Shown here piece after piece: positions 9,674-20,273 of a stretch of DNA of 50,560 nt. The first letter of the stretch is position 1, and each line of letters opens with the position of its first letter. The stretch is from an uncultured Sphingomonadales bacterium (GTDB lineage: Bacteria > Pseudomonadota > Alphaproteobacteria > Sphingomonadales > Sphingomonadaceae): positions 1-50,560 of the forward strand of contig CAINGT010000025.1 in the NCBI GenBank assembly GCA_903848655.1, given 5' to 3'. The position numbers and the translations under genes were made by a program. The notes under the pieces are model-generated. The model made no database searches and was not told where the DNA came from. It was given only the letters and a program-made list of their open reading frames with translations.

Positions 9674-10585
9674 TCAAAGTCTGAACGCGGCCTGACGCAC
9701 TTCGTCACCCACCCAAGCGTCGCTCGCAATCCCATAAAGATCGAGAATCGTGGTAAGATCGCCGTGATCGACGCGCCCGTCGGCAGCCGCACGTGCCGTC
9801 GGCTTGGCGCGAAAGGCGATGCCGTGAGTGGCGGCGCGCAACATCGGGATATCGTTCGCACCATCGCCAGTGGCGAGGCTGACGGCCCCCTCGCCCAGTT
9901 CGGCCAAAGCTGCAACCAGCACCGCGCGCTTGGCCGTGCTGTCGATGATATCGCCCAGCAAGCGGCCCGTCAGCACCCCGTCAGCCGTCTCCAGCCGGTT
10001 GCCGACCACGCGGTCAAATCCCAAGGCGGCAGCGACGGTATCAGCAAAAGCGTGAAACCCGCCGGTTACCAGCACGCAACGCGCGCCGTGCGCTTGCAAC
10101 GTGCGCACCAGCGTCACCGCGCCCGGCATCGGCCTGATGCGTTGATCGAGGCATTGGGTAATCGTCGATTCGGGCAGCCCGGCCAGCAGCCCGACTCGTT
10201 CGTGCAGCGCGGTAACAAAGTCGATCTCGCCGCGCATCGCGCGCGCGGTGATTGCCGCGACATGGTCTTTCAGCCCGGCAAAATCGGCAAGTTCATCGAT
10301 ACATTCCTGCCCGATCATGGTCGAATCCATATCCGACACAAACAGGCGCGGCAGCATGATCGGGCCCGGCACCAGCAGCAAGTCGGCGTCGGCGAAATGC
10401 CGGTCGAGCACGGCGCGCACAGTCACCGCGTCGGCATCGGCGAGTTCGAGTTCGAGCACAGCGGGATTGCTGTCGAGCATCCCTGCGCCAAGCACTTCGG
10501 CGCCGGTTTCTTCGATCTGTTCCATCGCCAGCGCAAGCCGGTCACCCAACGTGTCCGAATCTGCTATCAGCCGGGCAATGAGCAC
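9674..10585 (-). CDS. serB: Phosphoserine phosphatase
   Basis: 303 residues. The first ~80 residues are an ACT-like domain. The HAD phosphatase core follows: motif I DMDSTM near 85-90 with nucleophile and acid aspartates, motif II TGGF near 174, and motif [13 protein letters not shown]. It catalyses the last step of serine synthesis. The start is GTG at 10585, preceded by AGGGGGG about eight bases upstream, which decides it over the longer open frame. That start overlaps the start of miaA on the other strand by eight bases, so each gene's promoter must lie inside the other's coding sequence. Confidence 0.92.
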   Translation of the reverse strand: MLIARLIADSDTLGDRLALAMEQIEETGAEVLGAGMLDSNPAVLELELADADAVTVRAVLDRHFADADLLLVPGPIMLPRLFVSDMDSTMIGQECIDELADFAGLKDHVAAITARAMRGEIDFVTALHERVGLLAGLPESTITQCLDQRIRPMPGAVTLVRTLQAHGARCVLVTGGFHAFADTVAAALGFDRVVGNRLETADGVLTGRLLGDIIDSTAKRAVLVAALAELGEGAVSLATGDGANDIPMLRAATHGIAFRAKPTARAAADGRVDHGDLTTILDLYGIASDAWVGDEVRQAAFRL

Positions 10586-11525
10586 CGCACTATCCCCCCT
10601 TGATGATCGGCGAGCGCCGCGCCTCGCGCTCATTGCAGGGCCAACCGCCAGCGGCAAGAGCGATCTTGCCCTGCGGCTGGCGCAGCGCGCGAGCGATGCG
10701 GTGATTATCAATGCCGACAGCGCGCAAGTCTATGCCGATTTGGAAGTATTGAGCGCACGCCCGACGGTATCAGCGATGGCGGGCATTCCCCACCGGCTGT
10801 TCGGCGCGTGGGACGGGGCGCTGGCCTGTTCCGCTGCCGACTGGGCCCACGCCGCACGCGCAGAAATCGCCGCCGCACAGGATCGCGGCGCGCTGCCGAT
10901 CCTCGTCGGGGGCAGCGGACTCTATATCCGCACGCTGCTCGACGGGATTGCGCCGGTCCCCCCGATTGACCCGGATATCCGCACCACCGTGCGCGCCTTG
11001 CCGGTGGCACAGGCGTTTGCGGCGCTGATGCGCGAAGATCCGGTGCGCGCCGCGCAGCTTGCGCCTGCCGATGCCACCCGCATTGCGCGCGCGCTCGAAG
11101 TGGTGCGGTCAACCGGCCAGCCGCTGGCGGCGTGGCAATCCGCGCGCAGCGGCGGAATCGCTGGCTCGGTGGCGCTCAGCGCCGTGGTGCTGATGCCGGA
11201 GCGTGCATGGCTCTATGACCGGTGCGACGTGCGGTTTGCGGCGATGTGGCATTCGGGCGCGCTGGACGAAGTGCGCGCGCTGCTGGCGCGGCGGCTCGAT
11301 CCCGATCTGCCGGTGATGCGCGCCATCGGGGTGCGCGAAGTGGCGGCCTATCTGGCGGGTGAATGCGATGCGGCGCACGCGTTGGCCGCCGGGCGGCAGG
11401 CCACACGGCGTTATGCCAAGCGCCAATATACCTGGTTGCGGCATCAGGCACCGGATGAATGGCCCCGGCTTTCGCATGAAAATTATGCTGATGACGCCGT
11501 TCTCGCAAGATTATTTCAATTATAG
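10578..11525 (+). CDS. miaA: tRNA dimethylallyltransferase
   Basis: 315 residues. The P-loop [11 protein letters not shown] is at about 18-28, followed by [20 protein letters not shown], the DSxQ substrate region typical of Mia[17 protein letters not shown] and the C-terminal [13 protein letters not shown] complete the family pattern. The enzyme adds a dimethylallyl group to A37 of tRNAs reading UNN codons. The ATG at 10578 is the only start giving a complete P-loop with a usual N terminus. A longer open frame extends upstream inside serB antisense and is rejected. Divergent from serB with overlapping starts; ilvB follows after 138 bases. Confidence 0.93.
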   Translation: MSTALSPLDDRRAPRLALIAGPTASGKSDLALRLAQRASDAVIINADSAQVYADLEVLSARPTVSAMAGIPHRLFGAWDGALACSAADWAHAARAEIAAAQDRGALPILVGGSGLYIRTLLDGIAPVPPIDPDIRTTVRALPVAQAFAALMREDPVRAAQLAPADATRIARALEVVRSTGQPLAAWQSARSGGIAGSVALSAVVLMPERAWLYDRCDVRFAAMWHSGALDEVRALLARRLDPDLPVMRAIGVREVAAYLAGECDAAHALAAGRQATRRYAKRQYTWLRHQAPDEWPRLSHENYADDAVLARLFQL

Positions 11526-11529
11526 ACCC

Positions 11530-11558
11530 TTGACACGAACGAATCTGTCCCCTAGCTG
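11530..11558 (+). promoter_or_regulatory. Candidate ilv promoter
   Basis: A perfect TTGACA lies at 11530-11535 right after the miaA stop. Seventeen bases later comes TAGCTG at 11553-11558, a weak -10. Position just before the attenuator-like hairpin and ilvB supports promoter function, but this is read by eye. Confidence 0.4.
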
Positions 11559-11574
11559 CCAGCGCAATGCAAGC

Positions 11575-11599
11575 GCCCTGGCCAGTACCGGGCTTTTTT
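11575..11599 (+). terminator. Hairpin plus T-tract ahead of ilvB (candidate attenuator)
   Basis: GCCC-T-GG pairs with CCGGGC around a CCAGTA loop and is followed directly by six T residues, the form of an intrinsic terminator. It lies about 65 bases before the ilvB start and downstream of a TTGACA box, so it could be either the miaA terminator or a transcriptional attenuator for ilvBNC. A second weak pairing of GGCGG (11613-11617) with CCGCC (11641-11645) lies between it and the gene. No leader peptide rich in Leu, Ile or Val is apparent. Confidence 0.5.
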
Positions 11600-11663
11600 G
11601 CTGTTTTTCACTGGCGGATGCGGCTACGGGCGCGTTTTTTCCGCCCAACTGGGGATCAAGATT

Positions 11664-13412
11664 GTGAGCACCGAGCGCAGCGGCGCCGAAATTCTGGTCG
11701 AAACGCTCGTCGCCAAAGGGGTCGAATTCGTGTTCGGCTATCCCGGCGGCGCGGTGCTGCCGATCTATGACGCGCTGTTCGGCGAAGATCGCATCCGCCA
11801 TATCCTCGTTCGCCACGAAGCGGGCGCAGCGCACGCCGCCGAAGGCTATGCGCGCGCAACGGGCAAGCCCGGCGTGGTACTGGTCACCTCCGGCCCCGGC
11901 GCGACCAATGCCGTTACCGGAATCGCCGATGCGTTCATGGATTCGATCCCGATGGTGGTCATCACCGGGCAAGTCCCGACCGCGCTGATCGGCACCGACG
12001 CGTTTCAAGAGGCCGATACTGTCGGCATCACGCGCCACTGCACCAAGCACAACTATCTGGTCAAAGACGTGGCTGACCTTGCCACCATCGTGGACGAGGC
12101 TTTCCATATCGCGACTTCTGGCCGCCCCGGCCCGGTGGTAATCGACATTCCCAAAGACGTGCAGATTGCCCATGCGCGCTGGACCGGGCGCGCGCCGCAA
12201 CGCCGCACCCGGTATGACCCGCAAGTGGCCGCAGCACCGGCGGTGATCGCCGATGCCGTGGCGATGATCGCTGCTGCCGAACGCCCGGTGTTCTACACCG
12301 GCGGCGGCGTGATTAACGCCGGGCCAGCGGCGAGCGAGCATTTGCGCGCATTGCAGGCGCTGACCGGTGCGCCGGTCACGTCAACGCTGATGGGGCTGGG
12401 CGCGTTTCCCGCGGATCATCCGGCGTGGCTGGGCATGTTGGGGATGCACGGCACCTATGAAGCCAATATGGCGATGAATCAGGCCGATCTGATCGTCGCC
12501 GTGGGCGCGCGGTTCGATGACCGCGTGACCGGGCGGCTCGATGCCTTTTCGCCGCTGTCGCGCAAGATCCATGTCGATATCGACCGCTCATCGATCAACA
12601 AGACGGTGCGCGTCGATCTGCCGGTGATCGGCGATTGCGCGGTCGTGCTGGCGCAAATGATCGATGCGTGGCGCGCGGCGGGGCATGAGCAGACCGATCA
12701 GACCGGATGGTTTGCGCGGATCGATGGCTGGCGCGCGCGCGACAGTCTGGGCTATCCGTTGCGCGGGCAGGATATCATGCCGCAAAAGGCAATCGAGCGG
12801 CTGTACCAGTTGACCCGCCACCGCGATCCCGTCATCAGCACCGAAGTCGGCCAGCACCAGATGTGGGCGGCGCAGCATTTCCACTTCACCGCGCCCAACA
12901 AGTGGCTGACATCGGGCGGGCTGGGCACGATGGGCTATGGCCTGCCCGCCGCAATCGGCGCGCAAGCCGGGCTGCCCGATGCGCTGGTAATCGATATAGC
13001 CGGCGACGCCTCGATCCAGATGAACATTCAGGAACTCGGCACTGCCACGCAATACCGCCTGCCGGTCAAAGTGTTCGTGCTCAACAACGAATGGATGGGC
13101 ATGGTCCGCCAGTGGCAGGAACTGACTTATGAAAGCCGCTATTCGAATTCCTATTCGGACAGCCTGCCCGACTTCGTCAAACTCGCCGAAGCCTATGGCT
13201 GGAAGGGCATTCGCATCACCACGATGGACGAGCTTGACGCGGGCATTCAGGCGATGATCGACCATCCCGGCCCGGTATTCGTCGATTGCCTCGTGGTCAA
13301 AGAGGCCAATTGCTTTCCGATGATCCCGTCGGGCGCGGCACATACCGACATGATCTTGTATGGCGATGATGTCGCCGGAACGATGGACGACGCCGCCAAG
13401 GCGCTGGTCTGA
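11664..13412 (+). CDS. ilvB: Acetolactate synthase, large (catalytic) subunit
   Basis: 582 residues. ThDP-dependent fold: N-terminal Pyr domain with VFGYPGGAVLPIYDAL and the conserved glutamate in RHEAGAAHAAEGYAR, a central FAD-binding domain, and the C-terminal PP domain with GDASIQMNIQELGTATQY matching the GDG/NN thiamine-binding motif. It condenses pyruvate, or pyruvate and 2-oxobutyrate, in valine, leucine and isoleucine synthesis. The start is GTG at 11664, with GGGGATCAAG just upstream; a longer frame begins at 11598. First gene of ilvB-ilvN-ilvC, with the small subunit 13 bases downstream. Confidence 0.95.
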   Translation: MSTERSGAEILVETLVAKGVEFVFGYPGGAVLPIYDALFGEDRIRHILVRHEAGAAHAAEGYARATGKPGVVLVTSGPGATNAVTGIADAFMDSIPMVVITGQVPTALIGTDAFQEADTVGITRHCTKHNYLVKDVADLATIVDEAFHIATSGRPGPVVIDIPKDVQIAHARWTGRAPQRRTRYDPQVAAAPAVIADAVAMIAAAERPVFYTGGGVINAGPAASEHLRALQALTGAPVTSTLMGLGAFPADHPAWLGMLGMHGTYEANMAMNQADLIVAVGARFDDRVTGRLDAFSPLSRKIHVDIDRSSINKTVRVDLPVIGDCAVVLAQMIDAWRAAGHEQTDQTGWFARIDGWRARDSLGYPLRGQDIMPQKAIERLYQLTRHRDPVISTEVGQHQMWAAQHFHFTAPNKWLTSGGLGTMGYGLPAAIGAQAGLPDALVIDIAGDASIQMNIQELGTATQYRLPVKVFVLNNEWMGMVRQWQELTYESRYSNSYSDSLPDFVKLAEAYGWKGIRITTMDELDAGIQAMIDHPGPVFVDCLVVKEANCFPMIPSGAAHTDMILYGDDVAGTMDDAAKALV

Positions 13413-13425
13413 CAGGAATAACCCT

Positions 13426-15010
<1,585 letters not shown>

Positions 15011-15016
15011 TCGCGC

Positions 15017-15052
15017 GCGCGTGATGCGAACCAGCAGGTTCGCATCACGCGC
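15017..15052. terminator. Perfect 16-bp hairpin between convergent ilvC and TonB receptor genes
   Basis: The arms 15017-15032 and 15037-15052 are perfectly complementary with an AGCA loop. The stem ends at the stop codon of the TonB receptor gene and begins seven bases after ilvC. No T-tract follows on either side, so it may be a bidirectional terminator or an mRNA 3'-end stabiliser. Confidence 0.7.
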
Positions 15053-17415
15053 TACAGACCATAGCGCAACGTCACACCGATCAGGCGCGGATCGCCGGGT
15101 GTGCCGACGATCAACCCGCTGTTGCCCGCCTGCACGGTGACATTCTGAAGCGTGTCACTGTTGAACAGATTGCGCGCAAACACCGCGATCTCCCAGCCTG
15201 TCGCCGCGCGATAGCCGATGCTGGCGTTGACAAGGGTATAGCCAGGGATGACGGTATAGGCCGAACCGGTCGCGTCGCCGAAGATACTGGTCTTGGCGCT
15301 GGCATCGGCGCGGGCATAAAACGCGCCTAACCGGACCGGCAGCGCGTATTGCGCGCCCGCCGATCCCGACCACTTGGGCAGTCCCGGCAGTGCTTTGCCC
15401 GTCAAATCGCAAGCTGCGGTGCCCGAACCGGTACGCTCGATCGGGCACGGCCCTGCCGGATAGCTGGCATAGCGCCCATCGGCATAAGCGCCGCTGGCGC
15501 GCAGTATGAAATGGCTGCCGATGCGCGCGCTGGCATCGAATTCCGCGCCTTTGACCGTCACCAGCGGAATATTCGCCAGATAGCTGCGCAAGGCGATAAC
15601 CGCAGCATTATCAACTATGGTGGCCTGATAATCGCGCACCCGCGTCGTATAACCGGCCACATTGACGACCAACGCGCGGTTGAACAGCGCGGATTTCAGC
15701 CCGGCTTCCCATGTCGTGTTCTGTTCGGGGCGAATGGTCACGGTGGTCAGGATCGGATCGCCCGAAGCATGGCCCGCCACGCCCGCCGAATAGACCGGCA
15801 GGCCCGACATATTGATCCCGCCCGATTTCTGCCCGCGCGCAAAACTGGCAAAAGCCATGATATCGCCGGTCAGCCGGTAAGCCAGATTGGCCCGCCCCGA
15901 AGCGCTGCCATCGGCGATATGTCCGGTATAGCTCTGGGAGCGCAAAATCGCGGCCTTGTCGGCGATGAGCGAGGGGGTCAGCCCCGTGGTCAGCCCCCCG
16001 AACGCCTGCACATCATAAGCGCCGTTCTTCACTTCGTCGGTATAGCGCACCCCTCCGGTCAGCGCGATGCGGTGGGTGATGTGCCAGGTCGCTTCGCCGA
16101 ATACGCCATAGCTGTTGGTTCTGAAATCGCTGGTCCCGTCCGACTGATACCCATCGAGCAAGTTGGCCGGTCGCCCGGCGGGCAAGAGCCAATAGGTCGC
16201 CAGCGGGCCATAGATGCTGATCGGATGGCCCGTGATACGTTGGTGAAAATAATAGAGCCCCGCGACATAGTCGAGACGCGCAGGCCCTGTGGAGGCGATC
16301 CGCAATTCCTGGCTGACCTGATCCTGCCGCGAAGGAATATGCTGCGTGGTCTGGATCGGCAGACCGGTATAGTCGCGATCATTCGCCGCATCCCAAGTCC
16401 AGAACCGCCACGCGCTGACCGAAGTGATCGTCGCGCGGCCGATGGTGATATCGGCGATGGCCGATGTACCGCCTTCGCTGGTATCGACCCCCAGCGCCGC
16501 GTCGATATCGGTCTTGCGGTCATAGGCATTGCGGCTGGGCGGGGTATAACCGCCCGGAATGGCCTCGGCGGCGAGCGCAGCATACTGTTGCGCCAGCGGC
16601 TTGAGCGTTGGGGCGACGCGCACGAAGACTTGCGTGCAGCACGTGTTGTTGATGCGGCTCCAATCCGCGATCACGCGCAAGCTGATATCGCTGGCGGGGG
16701 TAAACAGCACTTGCCCGCGCACCGCATCGCTGTGGACATCGTTCAGCCACTGCTCGGTCCGCACATTGTCGATCACCCCGTCGCGGCGGGTGATCGCGCC
16801 CGACAGGCGAAACGCCAGCCGGTCGCGCCAGACCGGGCCGGTCAGCGCGGCTTTGGCCTGAACAAAGCCTTGCTGCCCCGCCGATGCTTCGCCTGCCACG
16901 CCAAAGTCAAACGATGGCGCTTTGGTGGTGACGACAATCGCGCCAGCGGTGGTGTTTTTGCCGAACACCGTGCCTTGCGGCCCGCGCAAGACCGCGATCT
17001 GATCGAGATCGACAAGATCAAACGCCGCGCTCGCCGGGCGCGCATGATAGACCTGATCGACATAGAAGCCGACACCGCCTTCCAGCCCGTCGTTCGCCTG
17101 ACTGATCGCCACCACGCTGCTGCCCAGACCCCGGATCGTGAACGCGGTGTTGCGCGGGTTGGGCGAACTGTAGCCCAGCGTCGGCACCAGCGCCGCCAAT
17201 TGCCCGGTGTTGACGGTATAGGTGCGGGACAGCGCCTCGGCACCCACCACGGTCAGTGCCGCCGGGACCACTTGCGCGTCCTCAGCACGGCGGCGGGCAG
17301 TCACGATGATGGTATCGGGACGCGCGACGGAATCCACGGGCGCAGCGGTCGGTTCGGCATGCGCCAGAGCTGGAACGCAAACGGCGAACGAAGCGACAAG
17401 GACCACACGGCGCAT
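15052..17415 (-). CDS. TonB-dependent outer-membrane receptor
   Basis: 787 residues. Signal peptide MRRVVLVASFAVCVPALAHA, then a short TonB-box-like region around DTIIVTARRR, a plug domain (about 50-165) with VLRGPQGTVFGKNTTAGAI, and a long 22-strand barrel ending in LIGVTLRYGL with a hydrophobic-terminal strand. It belongs to the CirA/FecA-like receptors abundant in sphingomonads. The ATG at 17415 follows GGGGGATCGTG and gives a clean signal peptide. Its neighbours are a sugar-acid degradation cluster, so the import substrate may be an oligosaccharide or sugar acid; that is inference from position. A double palindrome lies just upstream. Confidence 0.92.
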   Translation of the reverse strand: MRRVVLVASFAVCVPALAHAEPTAAPVDSVARPDTIIVTARRRAEDAQVVPAALTVVGAEALSRTYTVNTGQLAALVPTLGYSSPNPRNTAFTIRGLGSSVVAISQANDGLEGGVGFYVDQVYHARPASAAFDLVDLDQIAVLRGPQGTVFGKNTTAGAIVVTTKAPSFDFGVAGEASAGQQGFVQAKAALTGPVWRDRLAFRLSGAITRRDGVIDNVRTEQWLNDVHSDAVRGQVLFTPASDISLRVIADWSRINNTCCTQVFVRVAPTLKPLAQQYAALAAEAIPGGYTPPSRNAYDRKTDIDAALGVDTSEGGTSAIADITIGRATITSVSAWRFWTWDAANDRDYTGLPIQTTQHIPSRQDQVSQELRIASTGPARLDYVAGLYYFHQRITGHPISIYGPLATYWLLPAGRPANLLDGYQSDGTSDFRTNSYGVFGEATWHITHRIALTGGVRYTDEVKNGAYDVQAFGGLTTGLTPSLIADKAAILRSQSYTGHIADGSASGRANLAYRLTGDIMAFASFARGQKSGGINMSGLPVYSAGVAGHASGDPILTTVTIRPEQNTTWEAGLKSALFNRALVVNVAGYTTRVRDYQATIVDNAAVIALRSYLANIPLVTVKGAEFDASARIGSHFILRASGAYADGRYASYPAGPCPIERTGSGTAACDLTGKALPGLPKWSGSAGAQYALPVRLGAFYARADASAKTSIFGDATGSAYTVIPGYTLVNASIGYRAATGWEIAVFARNLFNSDTLQNVTVQAGNSGLIVGTPGDPRLIGVTLRYGL

Positions 17416-17445
17416 CACGATCCCCCGAACCCAGCCGCACCGAAT

Positions 17446-17472
17446 CACTATATTTACACGAATATAGTGTAA
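17446..17472. promoter_or_regulatory. Overlapping palindromes upstream of TonB receptor (candidate operator)
   Basis: CACTATATT (17446-17454) and AATATAGTG (17461-17469) form a perfect 9-bp inverted repeat with a six-base spacer. Nested on it, TTACAC (17454-17459) and GTGTAA (17467-17472) form a second one with a seven-base spacer. The AT-rich site stands out from its GC-rich surroundings and sits about 30 bases before the receptor start, as expected for a regulator site over the promoter. Candidate binders in the locus are the GntR and ModE-like proteins. Confidence 0.6.
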
Positions 17473-17514
17473 TCGATAGAGCTGCGGGACCGCAAGCGCT
17501 GCGCTTACAAGAAA

Positions 17515-17889
17515 TTACTGCGCCGACCTTGGATCGGGTGCCAGCAGCGCCGACAAGTGCGCCGCAAAGCCTGCCTCGGCGTGCGCGATGGCGGACGTGC
17601 ACATGGCCCGGTACAGGCGGCACACGTCATGGCCAAGCGGTGTCACCCGCGCGCCGCGCTCATGCCCGCCACCGGCGACAGCTTCGACCAAAGGCCCCGC
17701 CCAGCAGCGATTCATCGTATCGACCAGCAGCCATGCCCGGCGATAGCTCATCCCCAGCGCTTTTGCCGCCGCCGAAATCGAGCCATGCGCGGCAATCGCA
17801 TCAAGCAGATCGGCTTTGCCCGGCCCCATCGCAATCGCCGGGCCGCAGAAAATCTGCAGTTTGAATTTCAGCGGGGGCGGAGCGGTCAC
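17515..17889 (-). CDS. ModE-N-like winged-helix regulator (single domain)
   Basis: 124 residues with only the N-terminal DNA-binding domain of ModE: KADLLDAIAAHGSISAAAKA then LGMSYRRAWLLVDTMN around residues 25-60. The C-terminal molybdate-binding TOBE/MOP domains of E. coli ModE are absent. The start is GTG at 17889, overlapping the aldolase stop as GTGA, so it is translationally coupled to the dgoA-type gene. It probably regulates this catabolic operon or the receptor gene that follows. A role in molybdate sensing is not supported by the domain content. Confidence 0.78.
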   Translation of the reverse strand: MTAPPPLKFKLQIFCGPAIAMGPGKADLLDAIAAHGSISAAAKALGMSYRRAWLLVDTMNRCWAGPLVEAVAGGGHERGARVTPLGHDVCRLYRAMCTSAIAHAEAGFAAHLSALLAPDPRSAQ

Positions 17890-18512
17890 GCCTGCAATTC
17901 CGCAACCACGGCTTTGGCCCGCGCCGCAACATCGGCGGCGCTCAACCCGGGACGATAGAGCGCACCGCCCAGCGCCACGCCTTGCGCCCCGGCACCCAGC
18001 CACGTGCGCGCATTGTCAGCATCGACCCCGCCAACCGCCCAAAGCCCAATGTCGCGCGGCAGCACGTCACGCAAGGCTTTGAGATGCGCCGGGCCAAATG
18101 TTGCCGCCGGAAACATCTTCAACCGGCGGGCGCCCGCCTTGATCGCGACAAATGCCTCGGTCGCGGTGGCAAAGCCGGGCAAGACGTCCAGCCCGTGGCC
18201 GACACCACGCGCGATCACGGAGGCATCGGAGTTGGGGGTTACCATCAGCCGCGCGCCGGTTGCCGCGAGTTGATCGACCGCCGCGACATCGAGCACTGTG
18301 CCCGCGCCGATCAACGCTTGGCCACCGAATGCATCCTGGATCAACGCAATGCTGGCAAACGGGTCGGGCGAATTGAGCGGCACTTCGATCAGGCGTATCC
18401 CCGCGTCGATCAGCGCAGCGGCAATCGCCAGCGCTTCATCAGGGCGCACCCCGCGCAAAATCGCCACCACGGGCGGGGCACCAGCGGGAAGCAATGTGTC
18501 AAGCGTCACCAT
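17886..18512 (-). CDS. dgoA: 2-dehydro-3-deoxy-6-phosphogalactonate aldolase
   Basis: 208 residues, KDPG/KDPGal aldolase family TIM barrel. The catalytic residues of class I pyruvate aldolases are visible: Arg20 in ILRG, Glu43 in RLIEVPLNSP and the Schiff-base lysine K132 in RRLKMFPA. The stretch LIEVPLNSPDPFASI matches the DgoA rather than the Eda branch. It splits 2-keto-3-deoxy-6-phosphogalactonate into pyruvate and glyceraldehyde 3-phosphate. Its start overlaps the end of the kinase gene by 14 bases and its end overlaps the ModE-like gene by 4, so the three form one translationally coupled unit. Confidence 0.9.
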   Translation of the reverse strand: MVTLDTLLPAGAPPVVAILRGVRPDEALAIAAALIDAGIRLIEVPLNSPDPFASIALIQDAFGGQALIGAGTVLDVAAVDQLAATGARLMVTPNSDASVIARGVGHGLDVLPGFATATEAFVAIKAGARRLKMFPAATFGPAHLKALRDVLPRDIGLWAVGGVDADNARTWLGAGAQGVALGGALYRPGLSAADVAARAKAVVAELQA

Positions 18513-19410
18513 CCAGCATCCTCAATCCGGCAATCGCACAGTCGGTACCATCGGAAATGACCAGTCGCGCCCCATAATCGCCCAGCGCATCGGCATAATG
18601 CGCGGTCAGGCGGGGTTCGCCGATCAGCGTCAGACTTTCGGGCGCTTCGTCGCCACCCAGCATATCACCCAGTTCGGTGCCGATCACCAGCCCGGACAGA
18701 AAGCTGCGCGCCCAGCCGGGCGAGCGTTGATCGCGCAATTGCGCCGCACGCACGGAAAACAAGTTGCCGAGCAAGCCGCTGCTGGCGCGCGCAAGCCCTT
18801 CGGCAAATGCGTCCGGTTCGGCTTCGCCCCTGTCCGCCGCGCCCACTGTCATCAAGCTCGATTGCAACAGCAAGGCATACAATTCGCCCGTAAAAAATGT
18901 CCGCAGCGCAGCAATCCGTCCGTCTTGCAGCGTAACCCATTTGGAATGGGTGCCCGGCAGGATGATGCGATGGTGCCCCGTTGCCAGATGCGGGTGCAGC
19001 GCCATCGCGCCGAACACCTGGGTTTCTTCGCCCCGCATCACATCGGGGGTTCCGGCAGCATCGCGCCCGGCCACCCCGGCGGCGATGCGCAGCGGAATCG
19101 CATCGAACGCCAGCAGTTGCGCCACGTCACGCCACGCGTCCAGCCCGGCGGGGCAGTCACAATAGTCCACTTCGTGCAAGCCGTTGCGCGCGCCCGCCAT
19201 GCCGCACAGCACGATCCGCGCCGGATGTGCGCGCACCAGCCATGGTGCCAGTGCCGCGCGCAAAGTTTCTGCAGGCGGCTGATCGAGCGCGCCGATTCCC
19301 GGCCCGTCGCGCTGATCGCGCACCACGCCATGCTCCAGCCACCACAGCCGCAACCGGGTGGAACCCCAATCGCCCAGCACAGTGCCGGTCATGGCCTGAG
19401 TGATCGTCAT
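18499..19410 (-). CDS. dgoK: 2-dehydro-3-deoxygalactonokinase
   Basis: 303 residues, DgoK family of the sugar kinase/actin-like fold. The N-terminal phosphate loop is VLGDWGSTRLRLW near residues 10-22 and the mid-protein family motif is PGTHSKWVTLQDG. It phosphorylates 2-keto-3-deoxygalactonate for the aldolase encoded directly downstream. The ATG at 19410 is chosen; an ATG at 19392 is possible. It is divergent from the GntR regulator gene across 119 bases, which should hold the promoters and operators of both. Confidence 0.9.
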   Translation of the reverse strand: MTITQAMTGTVLGDWGSTRLRLWWLEHGVVRDQRDGPGIGALDQPPAETLRAALAPWLVRAHPARIVLCGMAGARNGLHEVDYCDCPAGLDAWRDVAQLLAFDAIPLRIAAGVAGRDAAGTPDVMRGEETQVFGAMALHPHLATGHHRIILPGTHSKWVTLQDGRIAALRTFFTGELYALLLQSSLMTVGAADRGEAEPDAFAEGLARASSGLLGNLFSVRAAQLRDQRSPGWARSFLSGLVIGTELGDMLGGDEAPESLTLIGEPRLTAHYADALGDYGARLVISDGTDCAIAGLRMLDGDA

Positions 19411-19529
19411 TAAGTATGAGTATATCGTCGGGGCGGGATCGTCAACACCCGCGCCCGCTTGCTCACCGCTTCCTTTGCGGACCAAGGATTGTTAGGGCGA
19501 CGCTTCACTCTTTATCCGGGGCAACAATC

Positions 19530-20273
19530 GTGACCAAGCGCGTCGGAGATGCAAGGCCGCTGCGCATTCACCAGGCCATCGCCGCGCGGCTTGGCAGTGC
19601 GATCCTGAGCGGCGAATACCGCCCCGGCGATGGGCTTGAGGGCGAAATCGAGCAATCCGCCGCGCTCGGCGTGTCGCGCACGCCCTATCGCGAAGCCTTG
19701 CGCATTCTGGTGGCCAAAGGCTTGCTGGAAAGCCGACCCAAAGCCGGCACCCGCGTCACCCCGCGCGAACGCTGGAATGTGCTCGATCCCGATGTGCTGG
19801 CGTGGATGTTCACCGGGCAGCCCGATGAAGCCTTTGTCCGCGATCTGTTCGAACTGCGCGGCGTGATCGAACCCGCCGCCGCCGCGCTTGCCGCCACGCG
19901 CCGCACCGACACGCAGCTTGCCACGATGGAGCGCGCGCTGGCGGCAATGGGCGCGCATTCGCTGGCCACACAAGCGGGGCAGGATGCCGACCGGCAATTT
20001 CACCATGCCATTCTGCAAGCAACCGGCAACCAAGCCTTTGCCGCGCTGTGCAGTTCCATCGGCGCGGCGGTGCAATGGACCACGCGGTTCAAGCAGCGCG
20101 CGAGCGCCAGCCCGCGCGATCCCTTGCCCGATCATCAGGCGGTGTTTGCCGCGATCAGCGCGGGCGATGCCGCTGCCGCCAGCGCGGCAATGGCCCAGCT
20201 TGTGCACTTGGCGCTCGACGATACCGCGCGGGCATTGCCGCAAACGGGCGATCACGCCAATTCGCTGACCTGA
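19530..20273 (+). CDS. GntR-family regulator, FadR subgroup
   Basis: 247 residues. The N-terminal wHTH (about 10-75) shows LRIHQAIAARLGSAILSGEY, then LGVSRTPYREALRILVAKGL and RVTPRERWNVLDPDVLAW. The C-terminal all-helical FCD effector domain runs from about 90 to 235 with LFELRGVIEPAAAALAA. This resembles DgoR-type regulators of galactonate genes. The start is GTG at 19530, with GGGG eight bases upstream; a longer frame begins at 19416. GATTGTT (19487-19493) and AACAATC (19523-19529) just before the gene are possible autoregulatory half sites. Its 3' end overlaps the convergent dehydratase gene by 22 bases. Confidence 0.88.
   Translation: MTKRVGDARPLRIHQAIAARLGSAILSGEYRPGDGLEGEIEQSAALGVSRTPYREALRILVAKGLLESRPKAGTRVTPRERWNVLDPDVLAWMFTGQPDEAFVRDLFELRGVIEPAAAALAATRRTDTQLATMERALAAMGAHSLATQAGQDADRQFHHAILQATGNQAFAALCSSIGAAVQWTTRFKQRASASPRDPLPDHQAVFAAISAGDAAAASAAMAQLVHLALDDTARALPQTGDHANSLT

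Noticed and set aside
15349-17472. Plus-strand open frame of 707 codons
   Set aside because: Antisense to the TonB receptor, with composition typical of a shadow frame.
17515-17889. Molybdate-responsive ModE linked to the molybdenum hydroxylase in the window
   Set aside because: The protein lacks the molybdate-binding domain and lies more than 20 kb from the hydroxylase, within a sugar-acid operon.
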